Source: Rhizophagus irregularis
Taxonomy: Eukaryota; Glomeromycota; Glomeromycetes; Glomerales; Glomeraceae
DNA: 64,000 nucleotides
Assembly: GCF_026210795.1 (NCBI RefSeq)
Contig: NC_089430.1
Span: 62,001-126,000 of the forward strand
Reading direction: 5' to 3'
Shown: positions 1-12,300 of the stretch, in pieces
How positions within the stretch are numbered: position 1 is the first letter of the stretch
How the letters are laid out: every line of letters begins with the position of its first letter
Notes under the pieces: generated by a model
The model's database searches: none
What the model saw: the letters and a program-made list of their open reading frames with translations, nothing else
Told to the model about the DNA's origin: nothing
Program-made: the position numbers and the translations under genes

Positions 1-3000
1 TACGGAACCAACATAGCAGAGATAACGGAAGACACGGACTGGCACACATGGAAATGCGAAACGAGAAACTGGCTGAAAATAGTCAGAAGAATAATTAAAA
101 TAAAGGACAAGGCAATCAAAGAAGCATCAATAAAGAAAAGGATAGAAGAAAGAAATAGTATGATTACCAAGGATCAACGGAAAATGATTAATAGCATCCT
201 AGACAAAACATACTCAAAAATCAATCTGGACAGAATACGTATACTCACTGATACCCAAGAAGAAATATTGCTGAACTCTAAAGAAGAAGTCCATACAGAA
301 GCGATTAACGCGTATTCATCCCTATTCCGCTCACGAAATCATAAATTCGAGAATCTCCCAGAACAGTGGAAAGAAATATATGAACTGCGGAAAGACATAA
401 ACCCGGAAATTTACGAACACCTAAATGATATACCGACCGAACAAGAGTGGTATGAGATGCTCGAAACTATGAACGATAAATCAGCACCAGGCATCTCTAA
501 CATCAGCTATAAATTAATCAAGAAAGCTGGTGCAAAAGCCAATGACTTGTTCAGGCAATACACAGGACTATGTTATTTGTTACAAAACATACCTATGAAA
601 TGGAAAATCTCTCAATTGTATCCGATCCCCAAGACTTATGATTGGGATTTCAACCTAGCAAGGACGAGACCAATTTTACTTATTGAGTGCCTGCGTAAAT
701 GTGCAGTCAAAATTACCACAAAACGCCTAGAAAATATTCTCAGTAAACACGAAATTTTAAAAGGACCAAATTACGCGGGATTACCAGGCGAATCTACATC
801 AGCACCACTTTCAATAATTAATGGTATTCTAGAAGACGCTCGTGAAGAGAATAAGACAGTATGGATAGTGGCTCAAGACATGGCGAAAGCCTTCGACAGC
901 GTCGGAATGGTTCCCTTGCAAAAAGCTCTGGAGAGAATTAGATTACCACCATCCACCATTAATTTCATCATAAATATCTACAAAAACTGTAAGATCAAGA
1001 TCATCACGGCGTACGGTGTAACCGATACTTTCACAGCATGCGATGGTATAGACCAAGGGGAGGTTATATCCCCATTGATCTGGAGAATTTTTTACGATCC
1101 CCTCCTCCATAGAATACAGGAAGATGAAGCTTTAGGTTACTGCATGGAGCTAAATTGGCCGGACAACGTTTTTAATAATAATAAACGGAAAATAACAGTA
1201 CGAACCGCCGTGTCGGCATACGCAGATGACACACAATGGATCGCCAAAAGTAAAAATGAAGCAGAAGAAATTTTACTAATTGCGGACGAATTTTTTGATA
1301 TCAATGACATAAAAATTAACGGGGAAAAAACTGAAATTATCGTTGTAAATCCGGAAGAAAGCAACGAAAACGAAAGGTTCTTGGAGATAGGGAAAAATAA
1401 CGACAAAGTGTTTGTCAACAAGGGATCAGTTCCAATACGCATTCTGGGAGTATGGTTCAAAGCAGACAAAGGAGACAAACACATAGAAGCTATAGTAAAG
1501 AAAGAGATATCGACAATAGTAGGGGCGATTAGACACAAACACATAACACATGCGCAAGCGATCTACATTATTAACACTGTTTTACTCCCGCGACTAGAAT
1601 ATAGGCTTAAAACAACCGTGTGGGAAGACAAAAAATATGAGGAAATTTTTAAGCCGGTTATGCAAACAATTAAACATAAGACGCGACTGCCCAGCAACTG
1701 TCATGACAACATTCTTCTCCACTCAGCACAAGGCAAATTAAAGAACCTGTGGAGAAATCAAATAGCAGCGCAAATATCAGAATTCCTAGTCACCATTAAC
1801 TCGCAATCGAAACAGGCGGACGTAGTTAAAATGAGATTAAAAAAGGCGCAACTAATATTAAATATAACGTCTTGCATTTTATTGATGGAGCCGGACGTCA
1901 CAGTTCTCAACAAAATGCCTAACAATCACGCCTACAACGTAATGAGAAAAGCACACGACTACTTATTTAAATTTCAACCATTAACAGATAACGAAGAATG
2001 GGACATACCACTAATAGGACCGAACGTAAGAAACTTTGTATATCAACAAGCGTCAAAGATGCACAGGAAAGACAAAGAATTCATTATAAGAAAAGCTGCA
2101 TCTATGTCGATCTATGGTGCATTACAATTAGTTAATCAGGACGCTTCGGACACAGTCACATGGCAACAAATCTGTGACATCAATAAAAGACCAGCAAGAG
2201 GCAGGACTCCGCAATGGTTTAATTCACTAACAGATATCATACAAAAGGCACCCAACCTAAAAAACTATTATATGACGGATAAGGCGCCCTTTGACTCAGA
2301 AAATAGATTAGAAAATGATGGAATGTATTTAAAAAACGCACAGGCGTTCAGGATGCCAAAGAAGTTACCATCTACAGATAATAGAAAAAAAGAATTCGTC
2401 CATATGCAACAAGATTATACGTTAACATTTGGACAAATTAACAAAAAACTTCAAACAGGTAAACATACGATACAACATTGGACCACAGCTGACAGTGAGC
2501 AGAGAATGGACAACGAAGTGCCATATAAATTAATTAAGCGATGTGGAGGTTGCTCACTAAACGACAGAAGGGTCAACAAAGAAAACCGTGGTTGCTTCTT
2601 CAATAAAGACCGCACGTCGTTAACATGTATAAATAGAGTATCCAAATACCGAACTGATCCAGATACTAGAATAATCAAGGACATTATAGAAACCAGAGGC
2701 TACCCACAATTACAACAAAATGTAGAGCATAGCCCCAGTTACATACAAATGGTAGACTATGACACGGCTCTAATACAAAACACGTTAGTGAACAATGAAG
2801 CCATGACACAGCATATAGCGTTGCTACAACAAATAAGATCAACCTTTAACCCATCTGACATGATTAATATTTACACAGATGGCTCATTAACAAACCGCTT
2901 TAACAATAGTTCTAACACTTTTACAAAATACATGGGTACAGGCTGGGTGATACTGAATAGTAAAGACGAAGTAATACTGGAGTGTAGTAGTTCAATCACA

Positions 3001-4371
3001 GACTGGCCCTCATCCACATGTGCAGAATTAGGAGCCATCTTGTCAGCTATATTGGTTTTACAAACAGGTCAGAAAGCAAATATCCTTACTGACTCACAAG
3101 CTGCTATAGATAGTATCAACTACATAAGAACAAATTTAACAAATGGAAAAAACAAAACAAGAATTTGGTGCAAATGCAACAACTACAGCATAGTAAGTTG
3201 TATAATTAACCTTATTGACAGCAAACGGTTAGAAATAAAGTTAGTAAAAGTCAAAGGTCATTCTGGAGTCAAAGGCAATGAAGAAGCAGATAGGGTAGCA
3301 AAAAATGATACTAATAGTTTAACTTGCATCAAAATTAAAGATTCACAACAAAAAGATTTAATATATGACATTTATTGGGATGGTATAAGAGTTGACAGGC
3401 ACATCAGAAAATTCATAGATAATTTGTGTGAATCCACATTAGACGCAGCATGGTCCCTCAATCGTACACATAGATCAGTATTTTCAGACACAACTGACAC
3501 AATAGAAGAAGAAGTCACCTGGACATTATTTAAAAAAAACACAGGATCTAACTGCACAACATCAATGATAAATGACAGATTTATCAAACACTTGAAACTT
3601 TTAAATTATTTGCTTCCAACTTTAGAAATCATGAAAGAAAGAAGATATGACTTATATGGAGATGTAAAGTGCAGGTTTTGTCTTGAAGAAAATGAAGATG
3701 ATGATCATATGATATACTGCAAACAGCTCAGTGATAAATGGATAACTATAGCTAACAATACTGTATGTAAATGTAATCAAACAATCAAGAACTTCTTATT
3801 ACAAGAAAAAAATATTCAATTAAGTCAGGAAGATATACAACAATTACTCATATGGAACAGAAACTTCTTTGCCCATACTATTGATGCTAATCTTGATTTA
3901 CCCATTCCGCATATTCATTTAATGATAAGAAGTTTCTTTCCAAAAGAAAAATACAGGGAGCTCAAAATTATTGTCAAGACAAAAAGAATAGCATTAACTA
4001 TTGCAGCCCTCTTTCTAGAAGTATTTGTTAATGAATTTTACAATATTATTTGGCAACCACGTTGCAAGGTAACAGCAGAATGGGAGCATACCAAGGGTAT
4101 AAAAAAACAAGACTTAAGAAAAAAACCATTAGCACATCAACGTATTGTATATAAAAGGATTCTAACTTTACAGACAGAGGATGGCATATATGATTTGGAA
4201 AAGAGGAAAATATTAAAACATAATGAACAATGGTCAATAGCATTAGAAAAAGCAAGACAATATATAAATCAATTTATTAAAGAGGGAAATAGGGTATTTT
4301 GGAAAGTATATAACAACAAAAAAATATATAAATATAACATAACCCTTTTTTTTTCTTTGTTTAGAGGGTAG
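1..4371 (+). CDS. LINE A polyprotein: reverse transcriptase, RNase H, CCHC zinc finger (partial)
   Basis: The frame is open from base 1. The first in-frame ATG, at 160, gives 1403 residues, but another 53 codons lie upstream without a stop, so the true start and the endonuclease domain are off the edge. Counting from that ATG, the RT domain has motif A QDMAKAFDS (Asp240) and the catalytic YADD box at 354-357, followed by a thumb-like region with LGVWF. RNase H shows the acidic set IYTDGS (Asp907), CAELGA, LTDSQA and VKGHSG with a later EAD. A C-terminal zinc finger CRFC-HMIYC sits near 1171-1187. No stop or frameshift was seen. The product would copy its own RNA into target DNA at a nick. Confidence 0.92.
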   Translation, partial: YGTNIAEITEDTDWHTWKCETRNWLKIVRRIIKIKDKAIKEASIKKRIEERNSMITKDQRKMINSILDKTYSKINLDRIRILTDTQEEILLNSKEEVHTEAINAYSSLFRSRNHKFENLPEQWKEIYELRKDINPEIYEHLNDIPTEQEWYEMLETMNDKSAPGISNISYKLIKKAGAKANDLFRQYTGLCYLLQNIPMKWKISQLYPIPKTYDWDFNLARTRPILLIECLRKCAVKITTKRLENILSKHEILKGPNYAGLPGESTSAPLSIINGILEDAREENKTVWIVAQDMAKAFDSVGMVPLQKALERIRLPPSTINFIINIYKNCKIKIITAYGVTDTFTACDGIDQGEVISPLIWRIFYDPLLHRIQEDEALGYCMELNWPDNVFNNNKRKITVRTAVSAYADDTQWIAKSKNEAEEILLIADEFFDINDIKINGEKTEIIVVNPEESNENERFLEIGKNNDKVFVNKGSVPIRILGVWFKADKGDKHIEAIVKKEISTIVGAIRHKHITHAQAIYIINTVLLPRLEYRLKTTVWEDKKYEEIFKPVMQTIKHKTRLPSNCHDNILLHSAQGKLKNLWRNQIAAQISEFLVTINSQSKQADVVKMRLKKAQLILNITSCILLMEPDVTVLNKMPNNHAYNVMRKAHDYLFKFQPLTDNEEWDIPLIGPNVRNFVYQQASKMHRKDKEFIIRKAASMSIYGALQLVNQDASDTVTWQQICDINKRPARGRTPQWFNSLTDIIQKAPNLKNYYMTDKAPFDSENRLENDGMYLKNAQAFRMPKKLPSTDNRKKEFVHMQQDYTLTFGQINKKLQTGKHTIQHWTTADSEQRMDNEVPYKLIKRCGGCSLNDRRVNKENRGCFFNKDRTSLTCINRVSKYRTDPDTRIIKDIIETRGYPQLQQNVEHSPSYIQMVDYDTALIQNTLVNNEAMTQHIALLQQIRSTFNPSDMINIYTDGSLTNRFNNSSNTFTKYMGTGWVILNSKDEVILECSSSITDWPSSTCAELGAILSAILVLQTGQKANILTDSQAAIDSINYIRTNLTNGKNKTRIWCKCNNYSIVSCIINLIDSKRLEIKLVKVKGHSGVKGNEEADRVAKNDTNSLTCIKIKDSQQKDLIYDIYWDGIRVDRHIRKFIDNLCESTLDAAWSLNRTHRSVFSDTTDTIEEEVTWTLFKKNTGSNCTTSMINDRFIKHLKLLNYLLPTLEIMKERRYDLYGDVKCRFCLEENEDDDHMIYCKQLSDKWITIANNTVCKCNQTIKNFLLQEKNIQLSQEDIQQLLIWNRNFFAHTIDANLDLPIPHIHLMIRSFFPKEKYRELKIIVKTKRIALTIAALFLEVFVNEFYNIIWQPRCKVTAEWEHTKGIKKQDLRKKPLAHQRIVYKRILTLQTEDGIYDLEKRKILKHNEQWSIALEKARQYINQFIKEGNRVFWKVYNNKKIYKYNITLFFSLFRG

Positions 4372-4597
4372 TGGAAGCATATACTGAAATCTTATAATAT
4401 GGTGATCCTATATAATTCAATAGTAACTATAGAAGGATATAGGTGAATTTTATAAGGTGATGGTAGGGCACAGGAGCAATCTTATGGATGGGGAACTGGT
4501 TTGGAGTTTTAATAAATTAGTTATATAACAGATGCTTTTGTATTCTTATATATAATTAATAAACTTACAAATTGCACTACCTTGCAAAAAAAAAAAA
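1..4597 (+). mobile_element. LINE A, non-LTR retrotransposon, 5' part outside the window
   Basis: The element enters from the left edge already inside its coding region and ends in a run of twelve A at 4586-4597. After the stop codon at 4371 comes a 3' UTR of about 215 bp with an AATAAA at 4511-4516. The order reverse transcriptase, RNase H, zinc finger, poly(A) is that of an APE-type LINE of the I/Tad-like group, but the clade cannot be fixed by eye. The 5' target duplication lies outside the window. The open frame is unbroken for the whole visible length, so this copy looks young. Confidence 0.9.
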
Positions 4598-5285
4598 TAT
4601 TAATATAAAAATAAAAACATAAAACGGTGTACATATAGTTGTTTAATTAATATTGTTAAAATTCACCATTACAATTCCAGAGAGATATTAGTGAAAGTAA
4701 TTGTTAATTGATATACGTGCATATCACTTTTGTATAATTAGTAGTTTGATACAAATATATATATTATATATTATCAAAATAAGTTTTTTATTTAATTTTT
4801 ATTATTACATTGCAGAAACCCGTGATTTGTTACTATGCGGTTAAGTGATCGCCAACATTCCACATCAATTTTGGATTGATCACGTGACGATAAGTTTTGT
4901 TACGATTTCGTTATAAAATCGAATAAAAATATTTTTGAAATCGTAACAAGATTCAGTATTAATCTTTAAAAAGTAGTGAAGAAATCGAAAAAATAGCTGA
5001 AAAATCTAGTTTAAGATATTTCTTCAATTTTTTTTCAATGCATTAACAACAAATTAACGATAAATAGGCGATTTTAAGATTATCGTAAAATTTTAAAGTC
5101 TTATTAGTTTAATTATAGTAAAATATACCTTATAAAAAATAACTATTATAATAAATTGCCAATTATAATAATAAAAGGGTTTTATATTACAAATATTATT
5201 ATATTATCATTGTAATCATAATTTAAAAAAAAGAAACCCAAAAAAAATTCGCACGAATTTTCTTCAGTTATTATTACTAATAAAT
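4598..5285. other. AT-rich spacer, no gene seen
   Basis: There is no coding signal on either strand. An 11-bp inverted pair, GTTACGATTTC at 4899-4909 and its complement at 4937-4947, is the only structure noticed. Confidence 0.6.
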
Positions 5286-7375
5286 TCACAACTCCAAGTT
5301 GCTGGCAATATTTTTACCATTTCGAGACGGCACTGCTATTTTTTTTGTTATTTTATCTAAAGATTTCGTTGCATCAGTGTCTCTTGAATCATAGTTTACA
5401 ATTAATGATTCTCGGACGAATCTTTGTAAAACCCGTAAGGAGTTTTGATCTCTCAATTTAGTCATGTTCGTCGCACTTAGTAACCATCTTTGCAAGATGT
5501 CTAATGTTAAATTTTCATTGACAAACAAAATTATTTCATATTCATCTAAAAAGCGAACTGTAGTATCTTTATTTTCTCTATAAATCAACGTAAAAATAAT
5601 CAATATACCGCAAAACAAATAAAACAAAAAATTAAAACGAAATGATCTGCTTACCGAGCTCTTTTTTCTTTGAATATCTCAATCGCTTCCTCAACACTAT
5701 CCAGGAATTTATTTCAGAAATCACTAAAATTTCTATTCGCCGCACGCAGCCAATCGATTCCTTCAGACGAATTTAGATCGCAATTAAATATTTGCTGTAC
5801 CAAATCCTTGAAAACGCTCTTCTTAGGGTTTTGAACCCTAAGAAACAAACATTTCAATTCTTCGAGAAAATCTCGATTTGCTATCACCTGAATTATGCAA
5901 ATAATTTAGCAGATATTAACATAGTAAATTAATGACAAATTATATCAGTTATATTTACCCTGTCTTCTTGCTTTGGCATTTGTGGTACACCAGATGCCAA
6001 CGTTGATGAATTAAAGTTGGGTGAAATAATGTTGAATGTGTTGGCAGCTGGCGTTTGCATAGATAGATACATATTATAAGCAAGTAATAAAATGTCCGAG
6101 TTTACACATAACCACGAACAGATTTGGTGAACGTTCACCATATCGCGAAATGGTACTGGAGGTGCGGATTCTGGATTATATGATTTCCGAAGAGTCGAAC
6201 GAATCTCGTTACCATTAGCAAAAAAAGAAGTATTTGAACGAGATGTATTCGAATAAGGTGTATTTGAATGAGGTGTATTCGAACGAAAAACGTCATCATT
6301 ATCGATATTACGTGTACGAGAAGAGGAATATGTGTTATTAGGGCGATTAGAACAAGGTGTAGTATTCAAACTTAAACGAAAATAAGATTCAGATGTCTCA
6401 TTTGAACCATCACTACAAATCTTATTAACGTTCACGTAAGATTCAGTCTTTTCATCCAGTATGCCATTATGAATTTTATCGTTGATATTTGTAATCGGTG
6501 TAAGAGATTCACGTCTGATATTTATGGCACTTTCATTGAACTGACTTTCATCTAAAGAAATGAAGCGAGGAAGGTAAGAATATATAATCTGAGTGATATT
6601 ACGTCAAAATATGATGATTATAAAGTGAAAGCAACCTTCTGAAAGATCATCATCATTATCGCTTAATTCTAGAAGTTTATTAATCAAAGTTGGTTCTTAA
6701 ATTGTATCATCATCAGTAATGGCCTCCTTACGCCTACGTTTAACAGTGGTCTTTGGAACTGGTGTGGCAGTTTGATGTTTATTGGTTTTTGAAGCTGAGA
6801 TCATCCCTATAAAAAAAGAAAATTCAGAATTTATCCCGAAAAGTATGGAAAATGTCCAGAAATTTTCCGTGCGTCCGGAAAATATTCGGAAACGGTCACG
6901 TTTTGGAACATTTTCTAGACGCACAAATTCCAGACATTTTCTTGACACTCCAGAATTTGTCCGGAATTTGTCCAGAATCGAGCATCCGGAAAATGTTCCA
7001 AAACATGACCGTTTCCGAATGTTTTCTGGAACGCAAGGAAAATTTCTGGACATTTTCCATACTTTTCGGGACAAATTCCGAATTTTCTTTTTTTATAGGG
7101 CATGGTTTGTTGACCATCATCGTGTATATGTTCATTATCTTCAACAACAGGATCCTTTTTCTTTTGACCTCGTCTTTTAGCAGGGGGTTTTTGGGTTTGA
7201 ATCGCTTCTGGTCCTTAATTTTCCTTCAGAACTAAAGAGAAAGTTAAAAATCTGATACAATTTCAGTTTATTATAGGATACGAGAATTACTTGAAGTTCT
7301 GACAACATCATCTTCGTCAACAGGAATAATTTGTTTTTTCTTTTGACTTCGGGTAGTACTTCTTCTGGGAGGCAT
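5286..7375 (-). pseudogene. Gene A: broken member of the LFLR gene family, five exons
   Basis: By eye the exons are 7375-7291, 7213-6636, 6551-5959, 5887-5655 and 5577-5286; all joins are GT-AG and the phases agree. The start MPPRRSTTRSQKKK is basic. A middle Asn/Ser/Thr-rich stretch follows, then a helical C-terminal part with LKCLFLRVQN and the ending VPSRNGKNIASN, which matches the end of gene B (IPSCSGRNIASS). Three lesions are visible: a MITE in exon 2 (6805-7100), an in-frame TAA at 6697-6699, and a TGA at 5714-5716 where gene B has Arg in FSDYR. The coding frame resumes cleanly after each stop, so these look like recent hits on a once functional gene. No enzyme motif, signal peptide or membrane segment was seen and the function is unknown. 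Confidence 0.72.
6805..7100. mobile_element. MITE inserted in exon 2 of gene A
   Basis: The 296-bp element starts CCCTATAAAAAAAGAAAA and ends with the inverted copy; the inverted arms stay very similar for about 60 bp and imperfectly further inward. It is flanked by CAT at 6802-6804 and at 7101-7103, a 3-bp target duplication. It has no gene of its own, although several frames through it happen to stay open. A 3-bp duplication suits PIF/Harbinger- or CACTA-type transposition; the superfamily is not decided. Confidence 0.82.
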
Positions 7376-8592
7376 GATAATGATAAGAAGACTAGAGAAA
7401 AATAATAACAGAGAAAGAGAAAGGGTTTATAAAAAAAAAAGAAATTGTTTCTCTAAATAATAAAACAATTAAACTTTATTGTGATTGTTTTGATTGTTTT
7501 GCTATGGCAAAGTAGAAATTTTAATAATTAGACTTTTATAGACTAGACTTTTATAGACTATTAATAATCAGACTACTCCTATAAGCTATAATTGGTAGTA
7601 AATAATAATATAACACCTATTGATAATATTTATTTTGGTTTTTGATAATATGGTGTAATATTTATATATTTAACATATCGTTGAAATTTATTTAATTTTT
7701 TTTTCTCTGATCTTCTTTTAAATAATTAGTCACAACGTGATCCGGACCCAGCTCAAGCGTAGATCGTCATGGATTTTATTCACGCCACACAAAATTCTTA
7801 ATAATATTAAAAATATACAATATTAAATTATTAATATATCCCAAGTTCACGCTTGGTTAGACAAAATAATATACAAAATAAATATAAAACATCATAATTC
7901 TAATAATAAAAATATACTTCTATATTCAAATCTTTCTTTTTCATTAATAAAATCTTCCAATTATTAATCCTAAAATCAACTTTGATAGTTTCCCTTAATA
8001 AAATAATACTTCGCATTTCATTCTTATTAATCCATTAATAAAATAATATCAGAACAAATAAATCCTTAATAAAATAATTCTTACTATTATTTATCAAAAA
8101 TTTCCCCATATGCTTCTGAAATACTACGCCCAATTTTATTAACTCCTTTTATAACTTTTAAGTTACTCGATCCAAACGATGCCCTTTTTACTCAATTTAG
8201 TTATTTTGGGCCGAGTCACTTTCATCTTGTTACAATTAATTTCCTTTTTCATTATCTCAAATCCGTTCCTCTACAGAAATTATCCTTTCTCTTAAATTTT
8301 TTAATTCCGATGTCATTGTCATAATGTACATCATTCCGTAGTTCTGATAATAATAAATAAATAAAATAAAATAAATATTACAAGAACTATAATATAATAA
8401 ATCAGATTATATGGTACAGTTTAATGTTATATGCCAGGACGTCATTTCATAATCAAATAAAAATTTCCAAGTATCTAAACTAATTATAATACTACGCCCA
8501 CATTTAATAAATTCATTAGATAAATTCTGGCATTACAATCAAATCGATAAATTAGAACAATAACAAATAGTTTAATTATTTAGACTTATAGA
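7376..8592. other. AT-rich intergenic stretch, no gene seen
   Basis: No exon-like frame was found. A somewhat GC-richer patch near 7735-7790 and two short repeats ending TACTACGCCCA near 8130 and 8490 are unexplained. Confidence 0.5.
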
Positions 8593-8595
8593 TAA

Positions 8596-8864
8596 GGCTG
8601 TTGCAACTTAATTGTTTGTTTAACGTCCAGGCCTTTTGAAAAAATTAAGGGGAAAGGGGGGCTTAAGTTAAACAAACTAAATAAATAAACATAGGAAAAT
8701 TTGAAAATTTCAGAAGGGATTATTTATCATTATATGTTTATTAGCTTTTAAATTTTTTCAAAAATAGAGGGGGTATTTAATAATATGTGTTTATTAGATC
8801 TCAAATTTTTAAAAAAATAGAGGGGGGTGGTGGACGTTAAACAAATAATCAAGTTGGAACGGCC
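8596..8864. mobile_element. PIF/Harbinger-type MITE
   Basis: Inverted ends of about 35 bp start GGCTGTTGCAAC on the left and GGCCGTTCCAAC on the right arm read inward, and both run to TTTAACGTCCA. The 3-bp duplication is TAA at 8593-8595 and 8865-8867, which is the target preferred by Harbinger elements. The 269-bp body has two G-rich patches and no reading frame. Confidence 0.85.
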
Positions 8865-8867
8865 TAA

Positions 8868-9314
8868 TGAAACAATAGTAAATTAGACTTTTATAAAAAT
8901 GCGAATACAAATTAGACTTTTATAATAATGAGTCTAATTCCATAAATAGAAATATACACAATAGTTTACTCTGGCCTCTGAGCGATAGATAAGCAATTAT
9001 ATAGATTATAGAACGAATTTTATAAAATGTATATTATTAAATTTATAATTGTAATATACTTTAATTTTTTGAATATTTTTTAAATATTTTTTAAATTTCT
9101 TAAATACTAGGAAAAATGAGTATAAATTAATATATCGAGAATGTTCTAGCTATAAAATAAATTTAAGTGATATTTTTAATTGATTATCTTTAAGTGATTG
9201 ATTTTATTTTTAAGTGATATTTTAACAAACTTTCTCTTTGACCTTTATTCGAATCCTTTTTCTTGAATTGTTTTTCTTGTATACTTTTTTCAATAAAATT
9301 TTGCGTGTCGTGTC
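8868..9314. other. Region upstream of gene E, no gene seen
   Basis: AT-rich sequence between the MITE and the first ATG of gene E. It should hold the promoter of gene E, but no clear TATA or other motif stands out. Confidence 0.4.
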
Positions 9315-9354
9315 ATGTTTTTAAAAATGTTTCGAAATCGATATGCTTCTAATA

Positions 9355-9362
9355 ATCAACGT
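9355..9362. repeat. hAT target site duplication, left copy
   Basis: ATCAACGT here is repeated exactly at 12840-12847, on the outer sides of the hAT element. Eight base pairs is the standard hAT duplication. Confidence 0.95.
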
Positions 9363-12300
9363 CAGTGATGGCAAGTGACCTATGATGACCCAAATGACTT
9401 TGATGACTGGTCACTGGTCATTGGGTCATTTTAAAAGTCAAATGACTCGTGACCTGGTCATTTATATATTTATCTAATTATCATACAATCAATGTTATAT
9501 TATAATTGGCAAATGTCTGATTTGTTATTACTCAATCTAATTTTGTGACATTTGGTTTGAAGGAATATACAAATTCTGTTAAATTATCTGGTTAATTAAA
9601 TTTTTTTTTTTAAAAAAAAGATCCTTTTCTAATAAATCAAATCATTAAAGCTTTATTTGTAACAATATTTAATATTTTATAAGGAAAATGTCAAAATAAT
9701 TGAGTCTGAAAAAAATTTTATTTAAAATAAAAGAAAAAAAACTATTTTTTTTAAACTTTGAACGAATGCAAATCATTTTTTTTTACCTAAAGCAATCATT
9801 TAAATCAATCTACAAGTCTGCATTTGAATTTTAATACTATGCGAAAATTAAAGCTCCTTTATTCATTAATAAATGCAACTATACATCGTAAATAAACATT
9901 TTCACAATCCCTCTAACTCATGTCTATCAAAATCATTAGCTGCACTAGAAAAATTAGAAATTTGTTAAAGAACTAAGATAAACAGGAGCTTCCAATGAAT
10001 CGTTAAATAAAAATAGTAAATCCCATTTTGCTAATGGGTCATCTGCTGGATGAATATCACGACCACCCAATTCAAATTCAATTGGTTCCTCATTAACATT
10101 TTCACCATTATCTAAATGATTTTCGATATCTAACATTTTAACCCAATTTTCTACCATCCATAACCAATGATCTGCACTTAAAATCTCACTAGTATTATTA
10201 TCTTCAATGGAAATTTCTGTATCTGCTTCTTTCTCACAATCACTTATATTAATTTGAGTTTCAGTTTCCTCTTCAGCTTCTTTATCAACCTCCTCTTCAT
10301 CATTATATGGCTGTACTGGAGCAGCAATGTGAATTCGTTTATATTGTTTCTCAGTATTGTCAATTTCTTCCCGTTTTCACTTTTTCAATATATCACTTCG
10401 CAACTGACTCATGGCCAATACCTTTTGATGCTTAAAGTATAAATAATTAGTAATTAAAATATGAAAGTAATAAATGTAATATCAATTAAATTTAATTATT
10501 TACATGAAGTCGATTCCGACGTTTTGTGTGCAAAAATCCCATGCTTGACCAAAGGCGCTCTACTGAAGCTGAGTTAACACATATACCAAATAAGTGTAAA
10601 GCCAATTGAGAAAGTTCTGGTGCTAGACCCTTAGCTGATTCCCAAAAATCAACAATATTTTCATTGAATTGATTATAAGTACTACTATCAAAGGGAAATA
10701 TTTCTCTTTGATAAGTTAAATATTCACGTAAAATGCTTTTTGGTATTTCACCAAACCATACTTGATAATAGTAACCTAACCATTGCCCAAAATATGTATA
10801 AGAAAGATTTGAAATATTAGAAGTAAATTTTGAAAGACGGTATTTTGGGTGTAAAACAAATGATAATAAAAGAAGAGGTTGTTCCCACTGTGCCCATCGG
10901 GTTTTTAATCTTGCTATCATCTGATTAGAAAAGGATTGATTTTCATGATTTGCAAAAATTTTAGTAATCCAGCCAAAACAATGAAGTATTTCATGTAAGC
11001 GTGCAATATCTTTTTGCAAATTATTCAACACTCCACATAACGGCAATAATAAATTTTGCAATTCATAGAGTTGTGACCAAAAATTAGAATCATTTACTAT
11101 CGCTATAACATCTGGAAAAATTATTTTATTGGTATTATTATTTCCTGATGAAAAACGTTGTCATGAAAATCCACTTCTTGAATTACTAACTGTTCCAACT
11201 CTTTCTGGAGAAAACTTTGTAACTAATGTCTAAGAATAAAGAAAAATATGTTAGAAAATATTTTAAAATTAAAAAATTAAATTAAAAATAATAATTACTT
11301 TAAGAGCAGCTTCTGTTTTTAATACAGAGTTAAAACAAAAGTAAAAGCTATTCCAACGTGTTTCTCCAGGAGTAATGAGTGAAATTGTTTGATTATAAAT
11401 TGATTTTTGCTCATTTCTCAATAAACCTGTAAAATATGGTGAAGAATGAAAGTAACTAACAATGCGTACTGCATTTTTTGATACTACTTTATAGGACTCA
11501 GATTCTTTAAAGATATCTCCGACTACCAAATTCATTTGATGAGCCATACAGGGTATAAAAACTTTACTAGGATATTCTACTCTTAATTGTCGTCTAAACA
11601 AAATTATTTTTTAATAACTTAATTTTAAGTAAACTTGCATAATTTATATTCATAATATTTACCTTGCAGCAGCATATTCGCCAGCAGAATCAGATACATA
11701 ACAATTAACTTGAATTCCATTTTTTTCAGCATCATCCATTATATCCTTAATAAGAAGTTTTGCATCTTCAGTTCTTGATCGTTGATCACTAATATCATGC
11801 GCCCCCCAAATTAAAGTTTCACCTTTAGAAGTAATGAAAATTACTCCAAAAAGATGTTCTTGTTTAATATTGGTCCACCCGTCAAAGGCTGCTGTTACTC
11901 CAATTTTATCATTAGATGCAACCTCTAAAATTGATTTTTTTAATTGACTTGCTGAATCTGGAAGTATTCTATCACTTATAGCTTTTCGTCCAGGAAGTTT
12001 TAATGCTGGTGCAATAAATTTAAAAACATCTTGTGTTTCTTTATTTTCTAAAAATGTAAAGGGAAGACCATTTGAAACGATTATAAGCAATACCAAATTT
12101 TCAAAATGTGAAATATCTTTGTTTGATAAGGGACGTGATATAAAATGATTAAGAGTTGTTTGTTTAATTGCAGTAGAAGTAGAGGGGTTATTTGTGAAAT
12201 TTATTATAGAGTTATTATCTTCATTTTCAGAGTCAAAAGTTTCATCAACATTTTTTTGTTGAGAATTTTTTTTTTTATCTTCTGGTACACTACGTAAAAG

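Noticed and set aside
1137-4255. Several open frames on the minus strand of LINE A
   Set aside because: They are antisense shadows of the LINE coding region without family likeness or start context.
6697-7235. Overlapping frames of 60-130 codons on both strands around the MITE
   Set aside because: They arise because the palindromic MITE has few stops; only the ends belonging to gene A exon 2 are real coding sequence.
9954-10442. Plus-strand 62-codon frame at 10254
   Set aside because: It is antisense of the acidic last exon of the hAT transposase.
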